This document shows, piece by piece, positions 14,540-22,897 of a stretch of DNA of 38,661 nt. Under the pieces are notes generated by a model. It was not told the DNA's origin. It made no database searches and was given only the letters and a program-made list of their open reading frames with translations. Made by a program: the position numbers and the translations under genes. The DNA comes from JAPLYB01 sp964500015 (GTDB taxonomy: Archaea > Nanobdellota > Nanobdellia > Pacearchaeales > UBA284): contig CAZCMN010000005.1 of assembly GCA_964500015.1 (NCBI GenBank), positions 1 through 38,661 on the forward strand, in the 5' to 3' direction. Positions within the stretch are counted from its first letter, which is position 1; each line of letters opens with the position of its first letter.

Positions 14540-14902
14540 TTATATAAACTTCATAAAAAAGGAGATTATATTAATTAATAAAAAAAGAGAGAATATTCCG
14601 ATTGTAGCATATAAAATTTCTAGGGGGTGATTGATAAAAACAAAAAAATAGTTTATAATTGTTAAGATAAAAATCCAAAAGAAAATCCCTATGGAAATAA
14701 ATAGTGTTGCCTTAACGTCTCTTTTAAATATTTCATTTTTTGATAGATTAGGATCATCATTTTTGTAATTAAATCTCTCTTTTTCACCACCACTATTTTT
14801 AAATGGGGGAATTATTGTTTCTATAAAATGTATCAAATATTTTGCAAAAATAAAACCTATTTTAATAACATACTTATCAAATTTATTTATTCTCTTTGCC
14901 AT
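14540..14902 (-). CDS. Small two-TM membrane protein
   Basis: With the ATG at 14902 the product has 120 residues. A basic, partly hydrophobic N-terminal segment (KIGFIFAKYLIHFIETIIPP) comes first, then a polar linker, then two strong transmembrane helices near the C-terminus (ATLFISIGIFFWIFILTIINYFFVF and a second ending in SFFMKFI). It starts one base after the ArgRS stop, so it is co-transcribed. No family is recognised. Confidence 0.6.
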   Translation of the reverse strand: MAKRINKFDKYVIKIGFIFAKYLIHFIETIIPPFKNSGGEKERFNYKNDDPNLSKNEIFKRDVKATLFISIGIFFWIFILTIINYFFVFINHPLEILYATIGIFSLFLLINIISFFMKFI

Positions 14903-14903
14903 T

Positions 14904-16667
14904 TCACATCTCTTCAATAATTGGAATTCCTAGAACATTCAAACAGTTTTCCATGACTTGCTTGAATGCCATGACAAGCAAAATCCTTTGTTTTTTCTCT
15001 TCTGATTTAAGAACATCACAAGATTCATAAAAATCATTAAATATTCTAGCTAAATCATAAGTATAGTTGCATAAATAATGTGGTTTTAAATCCCTGGTAG
15101 TTTTTTCCATGATAAATGGAAATTCAGAAAGTTGTTTAGCAACAATAAACTCTTTAACATCAAATGAAGTGATTTCTTTTTCATTTATTGAGTTAAAGAA
15201 AATTTCATTTGGGCTCTTCTTTTTTAATTCTCGGTCTATTTCTATTTCTTTTTTATTGAATCTTTTGATTTTATTTAAAATATTTGAAGCTCTTACACAA
15301 CTATATTGAAGATATGGGGCAGAATTTCCTGAAATGTTCAAAGCTTCTTCTAAATCAAATATAACATTTTTATCTAGCTCAACTTTAGCGATTGAATATC
15401 TTATTGCACCAACAGCTATTGCATCTGAAACTTTTTCAATATTAACTTGTTTTTCCCTATTTCTTGAATTTATCTCTTCTTTTGCTTTTTTTATTAATTT
15501 TTCTAATAATTCTGACAAAAGAACAACATCTCCTTTTCTTGTTGCCATTTTTTTTACTTTATCGTCTTCTTTAATTAAGGTAAAAGAATAATGGACAACT
15601 CTTGGACAAGAAATTCTTAAAAGTTCCAAGGCTGAACATAATTGCTGGAAATATAATTTATGATCTTCTCCTAGAACAATTATATTAATATCCTTTTTTC
15701 TTTCAGCTTTATCTATATGATAAGCCATGTCTCTTATAACATAAAGATATGTTTTACCAGCTTCTGAACCTCTTGTTAAGACTAAGACAGGTTTTTTCAT
15801 TTTGTCTTCAAAATGATAGTCTGTTCCTGACTGATCTAAAACTAGCCTCCCATCATTATCCTTAAAAACATGGGCATGATGTTTTAATCTTTCTACAATA
15901 TTATGAAGAATTTTTTCTTTTACATACTTAGATTCATAATCAAAATAATCAAATTCTATTCCAATCTTTTTAAGAATATCTCTCTGGCCATCTATTGCAA
16001 TTTTCATCAGCTTTTTTAATTGGGAAATAGTTTTTTTATCTTCTTTTTCTATTTTTTCTAGAATTGAGAAAACATTTTTCTCTATTTCTGGATTTTCTTT
16101 AAGCTTTTTATTCATTTTTATATAAAGAGAAATTAAGTCATCAAAATTTTCTTTGCCTTTGAATTCTAATAACATCAAAGCAATTTGTTTAGAAGTGTCA
16201 TTTACAAAAAAGTGTGTTTCTGTTTTATAATCCTGAAATTTTAGGATTCTTGTTATTATGTCTCCAGTTATAGCATTTCTAACACGACCCATATGCGGAC
16301 TTGAGTTAGGATTCAGACTTGTATGTTCTATTAAAGCTGTTTTTCCTTTTCCTTCTAGTTTTGAACCATACTTATCTTTTTGTTTAAGAACTTGATTGAT
16401 TGTCTGGCTTAATAAAAATCTCTTATCGATATAAAAATTTAAGTAAGGCCCTATTGCCTGAACCTTCTCTATTTCTTTAGGAAGTTTTATTTTTGGAGCA
16501 AGTTCTTTGGCAATCTCTAGAGGATTTTTCTTTAGTTCTTTTGCTAAAGAAAAACAAGGAAAAGCATAATCTCCAAAATTATCTTTTGGTTTTTCAATTA
16601 CAATTTCCTCTTTTTTTAGGATAGTTGTTTTCACAATCAACTCTTTTATAACCTCTTCAAATTCCAT
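14904..16667 (-). CDS. argS: Arginyl-tRNA synthetase
   Basis: The 587-residue class I synthetase charges tRNA-Arg. It has the N-terminal Arg-tRNA-synthetase domain (EKPKDNFGDYAFPCFSLAKEL), the HIGH-type signature in NPNSSPHMGRVRNA, the KMSKS-type loop KMATRKGD, and a C-terminal DALR anticodon-binding domain (SGNSAPYLQYSCVRASNIL to the end). Both class I signatures are variants: HMGR replaces HIGH and KMATR replaces KMSKS. The ATG at 16667 is preferred over an upstream TTG. A small membrane protein gene follows with a one-base gap. Confidence 0.95.
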   Translation of the reverse strand: MEFEEVIKELIVKTTILKKEEIVIEKPKDNFGDYAFPCFSLAKELKKNPLEIAKELAPKIKLPKEIEKVQAIGPYLNFYIDKRFLLSQTINQVLKQKDKYGSKLEGKGKTALIEHTSLNPNSSPHMGRVRNAITGDIITRILKFQDYKTETHFFVNDTSKQIALMLLEFKGKENFDDLISLYIKMNKKLKENPEIEKNVFSILEKIEKEDKKTISQLKKLMKIAIDGQRDILKKIGIEFDYFDYESKYVKEKILHNIVERLKHHAHVFKDNDGRLVLDQSGTDYHFEDKMKKPVLVLTRGSEAGKTYLYVIRDMAYHIDKAERKKDINIIVLGEDHKLYFQQLCSALELLRISCPRVVHYSFTLIKEDDKVKKMATRKGDVVLLSELLEKLIKKAKEEINSRNREKQVNIEKVSDAIAVGAIRYSIAKVELDKNVIFDLEEALNISGNSAPYLQYSCVRASNILNKIKRFNKKEIEIDRELKKKSPNEIFFNSINEKEITSFDVKEFIVAKQLSEFPFIMEKTTRDLKPHYLCNYTYDLARIFNDFYESCDVLKSEEKKQRILLVMAFKQVMENCLNVLGIPIIEEM

Positions 16668-16770
16668 GTTAAGTATAATCAAAGGAGATTTAAAAAAGTG
16701 TTGTTTACATAAAGAACATTATTGAATGTAAGTTCAATAAAGCATTTAAAGTGATTTAAATTGTATTTTT

Positions 16771-18102
16771 ATGGTAAATGCGACTGTAATGGTTGTTGAT
16801 GGAGGAGCTAGAGGACATGTTTTGTCTGAAGCATATGAAAGAAGTCCAAATGTTTCTAGGATTATTGTTGCTCCAGGAAATGATTTTGTTGGCTATAGAA
16901 GACAAAAAGAAGTTATAATTAAGAAATGTGATTTAAAAAAACCAGAAACAATTCTTGCACTTGCTAATGAATATAAACCAGATTTAATTGATGTTGCTCA
17001 AGATGATGCTCTTGCTGCAGGAACAGTTGATTTATTACAGCAAAATGGTTTTATTGTTTTTGGACCAACTAGGGAAGCTGCAAGAATAGAATGGGATAAA
17101 CAATGGTCAAGAAATTTTATGAAAAAATATGGAATCCCTGCTCCTGGATTTATGTCTTTTTCTGAGGAATTAGAGGCAATAGAATATGTTACAGGACTTT
17201 ATAGTAAAAATACGGGTACGATACTTTACACTAAAGCAAGTGGCTTAGCTCAAGGAAAAGGTGCATTAAAATCAACAACTCTTGAACAAGCTATTGCAAA
17301 TATTAGAAGAATGAAAGAGTTTAAAGATGCTGGAAAAATATTTGTAGTTGAAGAGGGTTTAGTTGGAGAAGAATTTTCATATTATGCAATAAGTGATGGA
17401 ACAAACTTTTATTGTTTTAAATCTAGTCAAGATAATAAACTTGCTCTTCCTTTTGATCAAGGTGAACAAACAGGCGGTATGGGGGCTGTATGCCCTGCTC
17501 TTGTAACAAAAGGATTGGAAAGAGAAATTGAAGAAAATTTAATTGGCAAAGCAATTAATGGAATGCAAGAAGAAGGAAATCCTTTTAAGGGAATTTTATA
17601 TCTTGGGGGAATTGTTGTTGAAGGGAAACCAGTAAATATTGAGTATAATGCCCGATGGGGTGATCCAGAAGGTCAAGCTGTATTGCCTGGACTTGGCACA
17701 GATTATTTTGATCTGGTAATGGCTTGTGTTCAAGGAAGATTAGGTGAAATGCCAATTAGACAAGATGATAAAACAAGAGTTTGTATTGTAGGATCTTCAC
17801 GAGGTTATCCTAGAGATTATTCTCAAGTTAAAGGCAAAAGAATTTTTGGATTAGAGCAAGCAATGAAAACGGATGGTGTTAAAGTTTATGGTGCAGGAAT
17901 AAAAATTGAAGATGGTAAGTTTTATGCAAATGGGGGAAGGCTATTTAGTATTGTTGGTGTAGGAAATAATGTAAGAGATGCAAGACAAAAAGCACTTGCT
18001 GCAATGGCATATATACATATTGAAGGTAATAATTTGCATTATAGACCGGATATTGGATGGAGAGATGCTCAAAGAGAACTAGGATTAGCAGCTAAATTTT
18101 AA
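16771..18102 (+). CDS. purD: Phosphoribosylamine-glycine ligase
   Basis: The 443-residue ATP-grasp enzyme performs the second step of purine synthesis, joining glycine to phosphoribosylamine. Visible are the N-terminal glycine loop (MVVDGGARGHVLSEAY), the VIDV-type PDLIDVAQDDALAAG stretch, the ATP-grasp block with TKASGLAQGKGA, FVVEEGLVGEEFSYYAISDG, the QGEQTGGMGA loop and the metal-binding EYNARWGDPEGQAVLP. TTTAAA about 25 nt before the ATG predicts a leaderless mRNA. No other purine gene occurs in this window. The protein is full length. Confidence 0.95.
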   Translation: MVNATVMVVDGGARGHVLSEAYERSPNVSRIIVAPGNDFVGYRRQKEVIIKKCDLKKPETILALANEYKPDLIDVAQDDALAAGTVDLLQQNGFIVFGPTREAARIEWDKQWSRNFMKKYGIPAPGFMSFSEELEAIEYVTGLYSKNTGTILYTKASGLAQGKGALKSTTLEQAIANIRRMKEFKDAGKIFVVEEGLVGEEFSYYAISDGTNFYCFKSSQDNKLALPFDQGEQTGGMGAVCPALVTKGLEREIEENLIGKAINGMQEEGNPFKGILYLGGIVVEGKPVNIEYNARWGDPEGQAVLPGLGTDYFDLVMACVQGRLGEMPIRQDDKTRVCIVGSSRGYPRDYSQVKGKRIFGLEQAMKTDGVKVYGAGIKIEDGKFYANGGRLFSIVGVGNNVRDARQKALAAMAYIHIEGNNLHYRPDIGWRDAQRELGLAAKF

Positions 18103-18165
18103 TTTTAGTTAAATTTAAATAGTTCTTTTGGTTTTTGGTTTTGAAAAAATGAGGATAAAGTTAAA

Positions 18166-18879
18166 ATGCTTAAATTAGAATTAACTGAAAAACCAACTAC
18201 AAAACCAAGATTAATAGAAGGTTTTCCTGGATTTGGTTTTGTTTCTACAATCGCTACTGAATTTCTTATAAAACATTTGAATGCTAAGTTAATTGGAAGA
18301 ATTACTTCTGAAAAAATCCAGCCTATTGCAGCTATTCATAAGGGCCAGATTATCCATCCTATTGGAATATATTATGACAAAAAAAATAATTTGATGATTA
18401 TTCAGGCTGTAACTCCTATTGATGGTTTAGAATGGGAAATTGCAGATACTGTTGAAGAACTTTGTAAACAAGTTAAAGTCAAGGAAATTATAGGATTAGA
18501 AGGAGTAAGTTCACAGGTTCAAGACAAAGATCCCAAAGTATTCTGCTTTTCTAAAGAAAAATTTTGTTTAGATAAATTAGCCAAATTAAAGATAATGCCT
18601 CTTGAAGAAGGGATAATCATCGGAGTTACAGGAGCATTATTAATGAAATCTTCAAATCCTTTATCCTGCTTTTTTGTTGAAGCTCATTCACAAATGCCAG
18701 ATAATAAAGCTGCTGCAAAATTAGTTGAGTGTGTTGATAAATATCTAAAACTACAGATAGATACAAGACCTTTATTAAGCAAGGCTAAAGAGATGGAAGT
18801 TAAGCTAAAAGATTTGATGGGAAAAGTTGCTGAGACAAATGAGGCTCATCAAGATAGAAAGTTGAGTTATATGGGCTAG
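18166..18879 (+). CDS. PAC2-family protein (proteasome assembly chaperone-like)
   Basis: The 237-residue protein has the PAC2 pattern: LIEGFPGFGFVSTIATEFLI at the N-terminus, HPIGIYYDKKNNLMIIQAVTPI, the conserved EIIGLEGVSS, GVTGALLM and a helical C-terminus. Eukaryotic PAC2 helps assemble the proteasome alpha ring; archaeal members (COG1938/COG2047) are thought to act similarly but are not all tested. A TTTAAAT box lies about 50 nt upstream and a GAGG purine run 11 nt before the ATG could act as a Shine-Dalgarno sequence. It follows purD by 63 bases and may have its own promoter. Confidence 0.85.
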   Translation: MLKLELTEKPTTKPRLIEGFPGFGFVSTIATEFLIKHLNAKLIGRITSEKIQPIAAIHKGQIIHPIGIYYDKKNNLMIIQAVTPIDGLEWEIADTVEELCKQVKVKEIIGLEGVSSQVQDKDPKVFCFSKEKFCLDKLAKLKIMPLEEGIIIGVTGALLMKSSNPLSCFFVEAHSQMPDNKAAAKLVECVDKYLKLQIDTRPLLSKAKEMEVKLKDLMGKVAETNEAHQDRKLSYMG

Positions 18880-18900
18880 AAATTAAAAATATTATTCTTT

Positions 18901-19380
18901 CTAAGACCAACTGAATATTTTTTGTGTAACATAATGATTTAATTTAGGAGATCTTCCCATATTTCTAGGATCAATTAATTCTCTATAAATTTGAGGTAAT
19001 AACCTCCAGAACTCGTCATTTAAAGTCTTTTTATCATAAACTAAAAAACCAGCAAGAGTTTTATCAATAATTCTTAGATGCATAAAATCAGCATAACCTT
19101 GGGGAGCATTAGCAGTATCAGAAAGAGAAAGAATTGCTAATTGAGGTAATACTGGATATGCGTTTTTTACTATTCTGACTTTATCCATATCTTTTTCAGT
19201 CAAAGGCGAATTAAAAGTTATTTGAAGTATATCATAATCTTCACCGCTAGCAAGCTCTTCAAGAACTTTAGAAGTGTTAGGAGAAACAACATTTAAATCA
19301 AAATCTTGGAACCTTTTTGCAATTTCTTTAGGAAAGACTCCATCAGAGTCAGCACATAAAACTCTTAGTTTATTTGGCAT
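18901..19380 (-). CDS. Hypothetical protein with a receiver-like pattern
   Basis: The 159-residue protein begins LRVLCADSDGVFPKEIAKRF, followed by alternating strands and helices (NVVSPNTSKVLEEL, EDYDILQITF, LAILSLSD) reminiscent of the response-regulator receiver fold. However, no Asp sits at the end of the third strand where phosphorylation would occur, so it would be a pseudo-receiver at best. The C-terminus (LPQIYRELIDPRNMG) is helical. TTTTTAAAC about 25 nt upstream suggests a leaderless transcript. No partner kinase is near. Fold assignment is weak. Confidence 0.5.
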   Translation of the reverse strand: MPNKLRVLCADSDGVFPKEIAKRFQDFDLNVVSPNTSKVLEELASGEDYDILQITFNSPLTEKDMDKVRIVKNAYPVLPQLAILSLSDTANAPQGYADFMHLRIIDKTLAGFLVYDKKTLNDEFWRLLPQIYRELIDPRNMGRSPKLNHYVTQKIFSWS

Positions 19381-19443
19381 TAAACTAGGTATGGCTTTTA
19401 GTTTAAAAAGATTTATGTAATAAAAGAATAATTAGGTGAATTA

Positions 19444-20058
19444 TTAGATTTCTTCTTTAATTCTCTCTTTTATATTATCTTGCTTCTCGAGATCTTCAAG
19501 TTTCATTTTTTTCTCTTTTTCTTCTTCAACTTTTACTTCTTTTTCAAGGTCTTTTGGAATTTTAACATATTCTTCTTTAATTTTTTCTTCTGATTTCTCT
19601 TTTTTTGTTTTTTCTTCTTTATCTTCTTTATTCTGTTGATCTTCTAGTTCAACATCAATTTCTTCTTTGATTTCCTCTTCAACATTGCCTTCTTTATGCT
19701 TCATTAATTGGAATGTTGATGGAATGTCAATTATATACTTGCCATCTTCAAGTTGATAGATAACCGGTCTTCTTTTGAATAGATTAACTAGGTCTATTTC
19801 ATATTTACCTGCTTTTTTAACTCGAATAGACTCTAAATCCAGAACAACTGGGCTATCAGGCTCTTCTCCAATCATCTCTTTAACATCTTCAAGAATTTCT
19901 TCTCTTTCTTTTGAAGTTAAACTTTCTGTCTGTTCTTTTAATCTTAAGTCATCTTCTCTAAAAAAGAAGAAATAATGACTTCCGCAAGTACATCCTTTTA
20001 GAATAACATCTGAAGTGTTCTCATAAATTTTACCGCATCTAACACATCTATTTGGCAT
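19444..20058 (-). CDS. oapC: OapC-type zinc-ribbon protein (DUF2072)
   Basis: The 204-residue protein opens MPNRCVRCGKIYENTSDVIL and GCTCGSHYFFFFR, a zinc ribbon with Cys5, Cys8, Cys23 and Cys25, which is the hallmark of the archaeal DUF2072/COG3364 family. A conserved mid-domain (about 50-125, VVLDLESIRVKKAGKYEIDLVNLF and IIDIPSTFQL) follows. The last 75 residues are a Glu/Lys-rich, probably disordered or coiled tail. In haloarchaea this family is encoded by a replication origin together with OapA and OapB, from which the name comes; its function is unknown. ATATAAATAA about 26 nt upstream is a probable TATA box. Confidence 0.8.
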   Translation of the reverse strand: MPNRCVRCGKIYENTSDVILKGCTCGSHYFFFFREDDLRLKEQTESLTSKEREEILEDVKEMIGEEPDSPVVLDLESIRVKKAGKYEIDLVNLFKRRPVIYQLEDGKYIIDIPSTFQLMKHKEGNVEEEIKEEIDVELEDQQNKEDKEEKTKKEKSEEKIKEEYVKIPKDLEKEVKVEEEKEKKMKLEDLEKQDNIKERIKEEI

Positions 20059-20164
20059 GTTTTCTATAAGTTGAAACCTTATTTATATCTGCGCTTTAAT
20101 TTCATTCTGCGCTTTGTTTGCTTAGGGAAAAGATTTAAAAGATATATAAATGTTTTTAACAATC

Positions 20165-20413
20165 ATGGTGCCTAATCAAGATCTAAATTTCGGTTTTGTA
20201 GAAACAATAAAAGTAAGATTTACAACTGTTTCAACTGTAGATCCTAAAACTGGTCTTGTAAGTATATTTACTGATGCTCCCGATACAAGATACACCTTTT
20301 CAGATCCATCTGCAGGCAGAGGCAAAATTGAATATTTTTGGGTTTATAGCATTCCAGCGGATTGCCCCATTGAATTCACACATGATCATGAATATATCCC
20401 AAAAAGGAGATAG
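20165..20413 (+). CDS. Small hypothetical protein between oapC and oapB
   Basis: With the ATG at 20165 it encodes 82 residues beginning MVPNQDLNFGFVETIKVRFT. It is mostly beta strand with a TDAPDTRYTF segment and ends HDHEYIPKRR. I do not recognise it. An ATG five codons earlier exists, but the TTTAAAA at 20134-20140 is 26-28 nt before the later ATG, favouring that one as a leaderless start. It runs opposite to its Oap neighbours, and its stop lies 16 bases from the oapB stop. Confidence 0.55.
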   Translation: MVPNQDLNFGFVETIKVRFTTVSTVDPKTGLVSIFTDAPDTRYTFSDPSAGRGKIEYFWVYSIPADCPIEFTHDHEYIPKRR

Positions 20414-20429
20414 AATTATTTGATTTTAT

Positions 20430-20810
20430 TCACTTTCTTAACAACAACTGTATCTTTGTTGGATCTTTTTTGATTTCTCTAACAACTGTTGCTGGTCCGA
20501 TTACTGTCATGGATTCTCTGTTGCCAACCAAACTTGTTGCTATTTTTTCTTTGAAAGATTGGAAGAATGTCAAGCCTTTTGTTTCTGGAATAAAACTTAC
20601 AAGTTCGATACCTTTAAATTTTGAAGATTTTCCGATTTTCTTCATTGTTTCTTCTATTAAATCAGCTTCTTCCCAGGGAGCTAGTTTGCCTTGAATCAGA
20701 AGAATCTTGTCTTCTGAAACCATCTCAATTAATTTTTTAATTCTTTTAAAACTAGTTAAATATGCTAGTTCTCCAAAAGGAATGAATTGAATTGTTACGT
20801 CTTTTGCCAT
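20430..20810 (-). CDS. oapB: OapB-type protein (DUF2073)
   Basis: The 126-residue protein matches the archaeal DUF2073/COG3365 family: MAKDVTIQFIPFGELAYLTS, DKILLIQGKLAPWEEADLI, KGIELVSFIPET and the C-terminal ESMTVIGPATVVREIKKDP. The family is almost universal in Euryarchaeota and DPANN and is called OapB or ArvB in current databases (from memory). It co-occurs with an Era-like GTPase and OapC, as here. It lies downstream of the GTPase on the same strand, and a two-stem hairpin element sits in the gap. Function is unknown. Confidence 0.82.
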   Translation of the reverse strand: MAKDVTIQFIPFGELAYLTSFKRIKKLIEMVSEDKILLIQGKLAPWEEADLIEETMKKIGKSSKFKGIELVSFIPETKGLTFFQSFKEKIATSLVGNRESMTVIGPATVVREIKKDPTKIQLLLRK

Positions 20811-20859
20811 TTTTAAGTTTGTATGTATTAATGCAATGAAATGTAATAAGTTAAATCTT

Positions 20860-20891
20860 GCAGCAGTGCTTGAAGCACGACGTTGTGCTGC
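20860..20891 (-). repeat. AACGTTG-junction two-stem element, copy 1 (between GTPase and oapB)
   Basis: On the plus strand GCAGCA 20860-20865 pairs with TGCTGC 20886-20891; directly inside, GTGCT 20866-20870 pairs with AGCAC 20874-20878. GACGTTG (20879-20885) is unpaired on one side only. It begins 37 nt after the GTPase stop codon in the sense of transcription. With copy 2 it shares ACAAATTGCGCAGCACAACG on the minus strand. Confidence 0.65.
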
Positions 20892-20927
20892 GCAATTTGT
20901 CTTTACTTTAACTTTTTTCCTCCTTTT

Positions 20928-21560
20928 TTAAGTTTTTTTGATTAATTTAAACAGTGAATCATAAAAATCATCTATATTTTTGCCTTGTTTTGCTGATATT
21001 CCAACAACACTGTATTCTGGGAATGCTGCTTCTATTTTTTTAGTATCTGAATTTTTTAAATCAATTTTATTTGCAGCTATTAAAACAGGGACTTTTCTTG
21101 CTACTAAGTTGCCTATAATTGTTACATTGACTTGACTGTATGGATTTTTTGTTGAATCTAACACTATAACAACAGCATCAACATCATCAAGCCATTTAAT
21201 TGCATCTATGACTCCTTTTGTTGCTTCCTTAGCTCTTGCTTTTGATTCTTTGACATTTAAACCATAGCCCATAAAATCTTCGTAATCTATCCTTGTTGCT
21301 ATTCCCGGAGTATCGATTAACTTGAATGTTGCTTTTTTGCCTTCATGTTCAACATTAACTTTTTCCTTGAATTGAACATTTCTTGTTTCATGGGGAATTT
21401 TTGAAACAGTTCCTATTTCTTCACCTGTCCAGTCTAAACATATTTTATTAGCTAAAGTTGTCTTACCTGCATTTGGAGGCCCATAAAAGCCTATTTTTAC
21501 ATTTTTCCTTTTTCCAAATACTCCTGAAAACAAATTTTTAAAAAAATCCATGAATGCCAT
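20928..21560 (-). CDS. oapA: Era-like small GTPase (OapA-type)
   Basis: The 210-residue protein is a TRAFAC-class GTPase: G1 GPPNAGKTT (27-35), G3 DTPG (83-86), G4 NKID (164-167) and G5 SAK (189-191). A short amphipathic N-terminal segment (MAFMDFFKNLFSGVFG) could touch membranes. This GTPase type is the partner of OapB and OapC in archaea. TTTAAATA at about 21603-21610 gives a start site near 21582. An alternative ATG three codons in is possible. The 3' flank carries copy 1 of the junction hairpin element. Confidence 0.88.
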   Translation of the reverse strand: MAFMDFFKNLFSGVFGKRKNVKIGFYGPPNAGKTTLANKICLDWTGEEIGTVSKIPHETRNVQFKEKVNVEHEGKKATFKLIDTPGIATRIDYEDFMGYGLNVKESKARAKEATKGVIDAIKWLDDVDAVVIVLDSTKNPYSQVNVTIIGNLVARKVPVLIAANKIDLKNSDTKKIEAAFPEYSVVGISAKQGKNIDDFYDSLFKLIKKT

Positions 21561-21687
21561 TTTTAACCTTTTTTTATGTAATTTTTTATCAATTCTAAGG
21601 AATATTTAAACCTTGCGTTTAAGTTTTTTACTACTTTACGTCGACAATTTAGATGTAATATTTTGATGTATGTGTTATTTTATTTAG

Positions 21688-21733
21688 TTGGTTTGGTGCA
21701 AAACACAACTCTTTGCACAACGTTGCAAACCAA
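21688..21733 (-). repeat. AACGTTG-junction two-stem element, copy 3 (downstream of a membrane protein)
   Basis: TTGGTTTG 21688-21695 pairs perfectly with CAAACCAA 21726-21733; inside it GTGCAAA 21696-21702 pairs with TTTGCAC 21712-21718. AACGTTG (21719-21725) is unpaired on the same side as in copies 1 and 2. The stems differ completely from the other copies yet pair fully. It begins 37 nt after the stop of the upstream minus-strand gene and lies upstream of the oapA promoter. Confidence 0.65.
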
Positions 21734-21769
21734 TTTAATCTTAAACTTACAGGGAGTTATTTATTTTGC

Positions 21770-22579
21770 CTAATTCTTTCTTTCCCGGCAAAATAAGACA
21801 TAAGAAAATTCAGATGCTGGCGTGATAATAAATGAATTTGCTATTGGACCAATAATCTGCCCTATAACTGGAATTAAATAGATGATAGAAATAACTGAAG
21901 AAATCAATAGCCATAAAACCATTAATCCAAGCAATGGCCAAAAGTTATTTCCTACAGTTATAAAACTTTTTTTAAATGCTGGCCATAAATTTGAGTTTTC
22001 TATAATAAAAATATAGGGTGTTAAAGAAACAAAAAAACCTGCAACTAGAACAATGATGAACGCTAAGATAAATAAGACTATTGAAAAGACATTATATTTC
22101 AAAATAACCATTAAGATAAAGAATATTCCAAGAAAAGCTAAGAAAATTATATTTGTAATTAATTGATAAGAAAAGTGTCTTCCTAGAAACTTTTTTCCAT
22201 TTTCATGCATCTCTTTTAATGAAACTATTTTTTTAAATTTAAAATAATCATTTGACATTCCAATTGCACCAGAAGTGAAATAAGCATTTATTAAAAAAAC
22301 AACCAAGATAATAATCACTGATAGGATTATCAATAAAGCTAAAGTTGAAGAATTGGATAATGTTGATAATAACTGCTGGCTGAATTGTTCAGCTGTTGCT
22401 TCATCTGTAATTTTAAATAAATCTAAAAAAGAAATCTTTAGTATTGGCAAGGCAAGTAAAAAACCAATAATCATCACAATTGAACTTGCTGTTCCATTAA
22501 ATAAAAAAGGAAGGATGATTGCAAGGTTTTTCCACCATGATTTAAATCCTGTTGTAATTAATTCGAGTATATTTGACAT
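21770..22579 (-). CDS. Polytopic membrane protein, unknown
   Basis: The 269-residue protein has about six hydrophobic segments: LAIILPFLFNG to LALPIL; STLALLIILSVIIILVVFLI; LITNIIFLAFLGIFFILMVIL; FSIVLFILAFIIVLVAGFFV; WPLLGLMVLWLLISSVISII; and a C-terminal loop with IGPIANSFIITPASEFSYVLF. A soluble helical stretch follows the second TM (NDYFKFKKIVSLKEMHENGK). The layout resembles DUF4013/DUF7847-type archaeal membrane proteins with glycerophosphodiester-phosphodiesterase-like membrane domains, but I cannot assign a family firmly. It stands alone. Confidence 0.7.
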   Translation of the reverse strand: MSNILELITTGFKSWWKNLAIILPFLFNGTASSIVMIIGFLLALPILKISFLDLFKITDEATAEQFSQQLLSTLSNSSTLALLIILSVIIILVVFLINAYFTSGAIGMSNDYFKFKKIVSLKEMHENGKKFLGRHFSYQLITNIIFLAFLGIFFILMVILKYNVFSIVLFILAFIIVLVAGFFVSLTPYIFIIENSNLWPAFKKSFITVGNNFWPLLGLMVLWLLISSVISIIYLIPVIGQIIGPIANSFIITPASEFSYVLFCRERKN

Positions 22580-22619
22580 CTTTTTGATAAGGGGTAAGTG
22601 TTTATTTTCTTTTAAAGGT

Positions 22620-22636
22620 TTTGTTTTAAGAGGTAA
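22620..22636. repeat. 17-bp direct repeat, left boundary of the toxin-antitoxin cassette
   Basis: TTTGTTTTAAGAGGTAA occurs here and again at 23210-23226 without mismatch. This copy ends two bases before the toxin stop codon. A 15-base match also occurs inside the m5C methyltransferase gene (7963-7977). Confidence 0.6.
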
Positions 22637-22638
22637 GT

Positions 22639-22896
22639 TTAAGCTTTTTCGTAAATATTTTTTCTGTGACCAATTCTAATAACAAAGATTGTCAATTCTG
22701 ATTTTCTAATTTCATACATCACCCTATAATCCCCTATCCTTAATTTCCAAAGACCAGTAAGATTGGCTGTTAACGGAACACCAATTTCTGGTTTTTCTTT
22801 TAGTTCTTTTAATTTTTCAATTATCCTTCCTTGCACAACATGGGGTAATTTTTTAAGAAATTTTTCTGCTTGACTTTGCAAGATAATGGCATACAT
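22639..22896 (-). CDS. RelE/ParE-family toxin
   Basis: The 85-residue protein has the RelE/ParE fold pattern: YAIILQSQAEKFLKKLP, a helical hairpin, LTANLTGLWKLRIGDYRVMYEI and the C-terminal strand FVIRIGHRKNIYEKA. Archaeal RelE homologues cleave mRNA in the ribosome; the Arg of LRIGDYRVMYEI and the His-Arg near the end fit catalytic positions. It starts one base after the antitoxin stop. The pair forms a compact toxin-antitoxin module flanked by direct repeats. Confidence 0.88.
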   Translation of the reverse strand: MYAIILQSQAEKFLKKLPHVVQGRIIEKLKELKEKPEIGVPLTANLTGLWKLRIGDYRVMYEIRKSELTIFVIRIGHRKNIYEKA

Positions 22897-22897
22897 T

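Noticed and set aside
18901..19380. Functional response regulator
   Set aside because: The phosphoacceptor aspartate position is not acidic and there is no output domain or kinase.
20860..20891. IS200/IS605-type transposon end
   Set aside because: No transposase gene or remnant lies near any of the three copies, and the stems are not conserved in sequence as transposon ends would be.
20811..20927. Replication origin between the Oap genes
   Set aside because: No origin recognition boxes, AT-rich unwinding element beyond the background, or Orc1/Cdc6 gene can be seen; only the two-stem element is supported.
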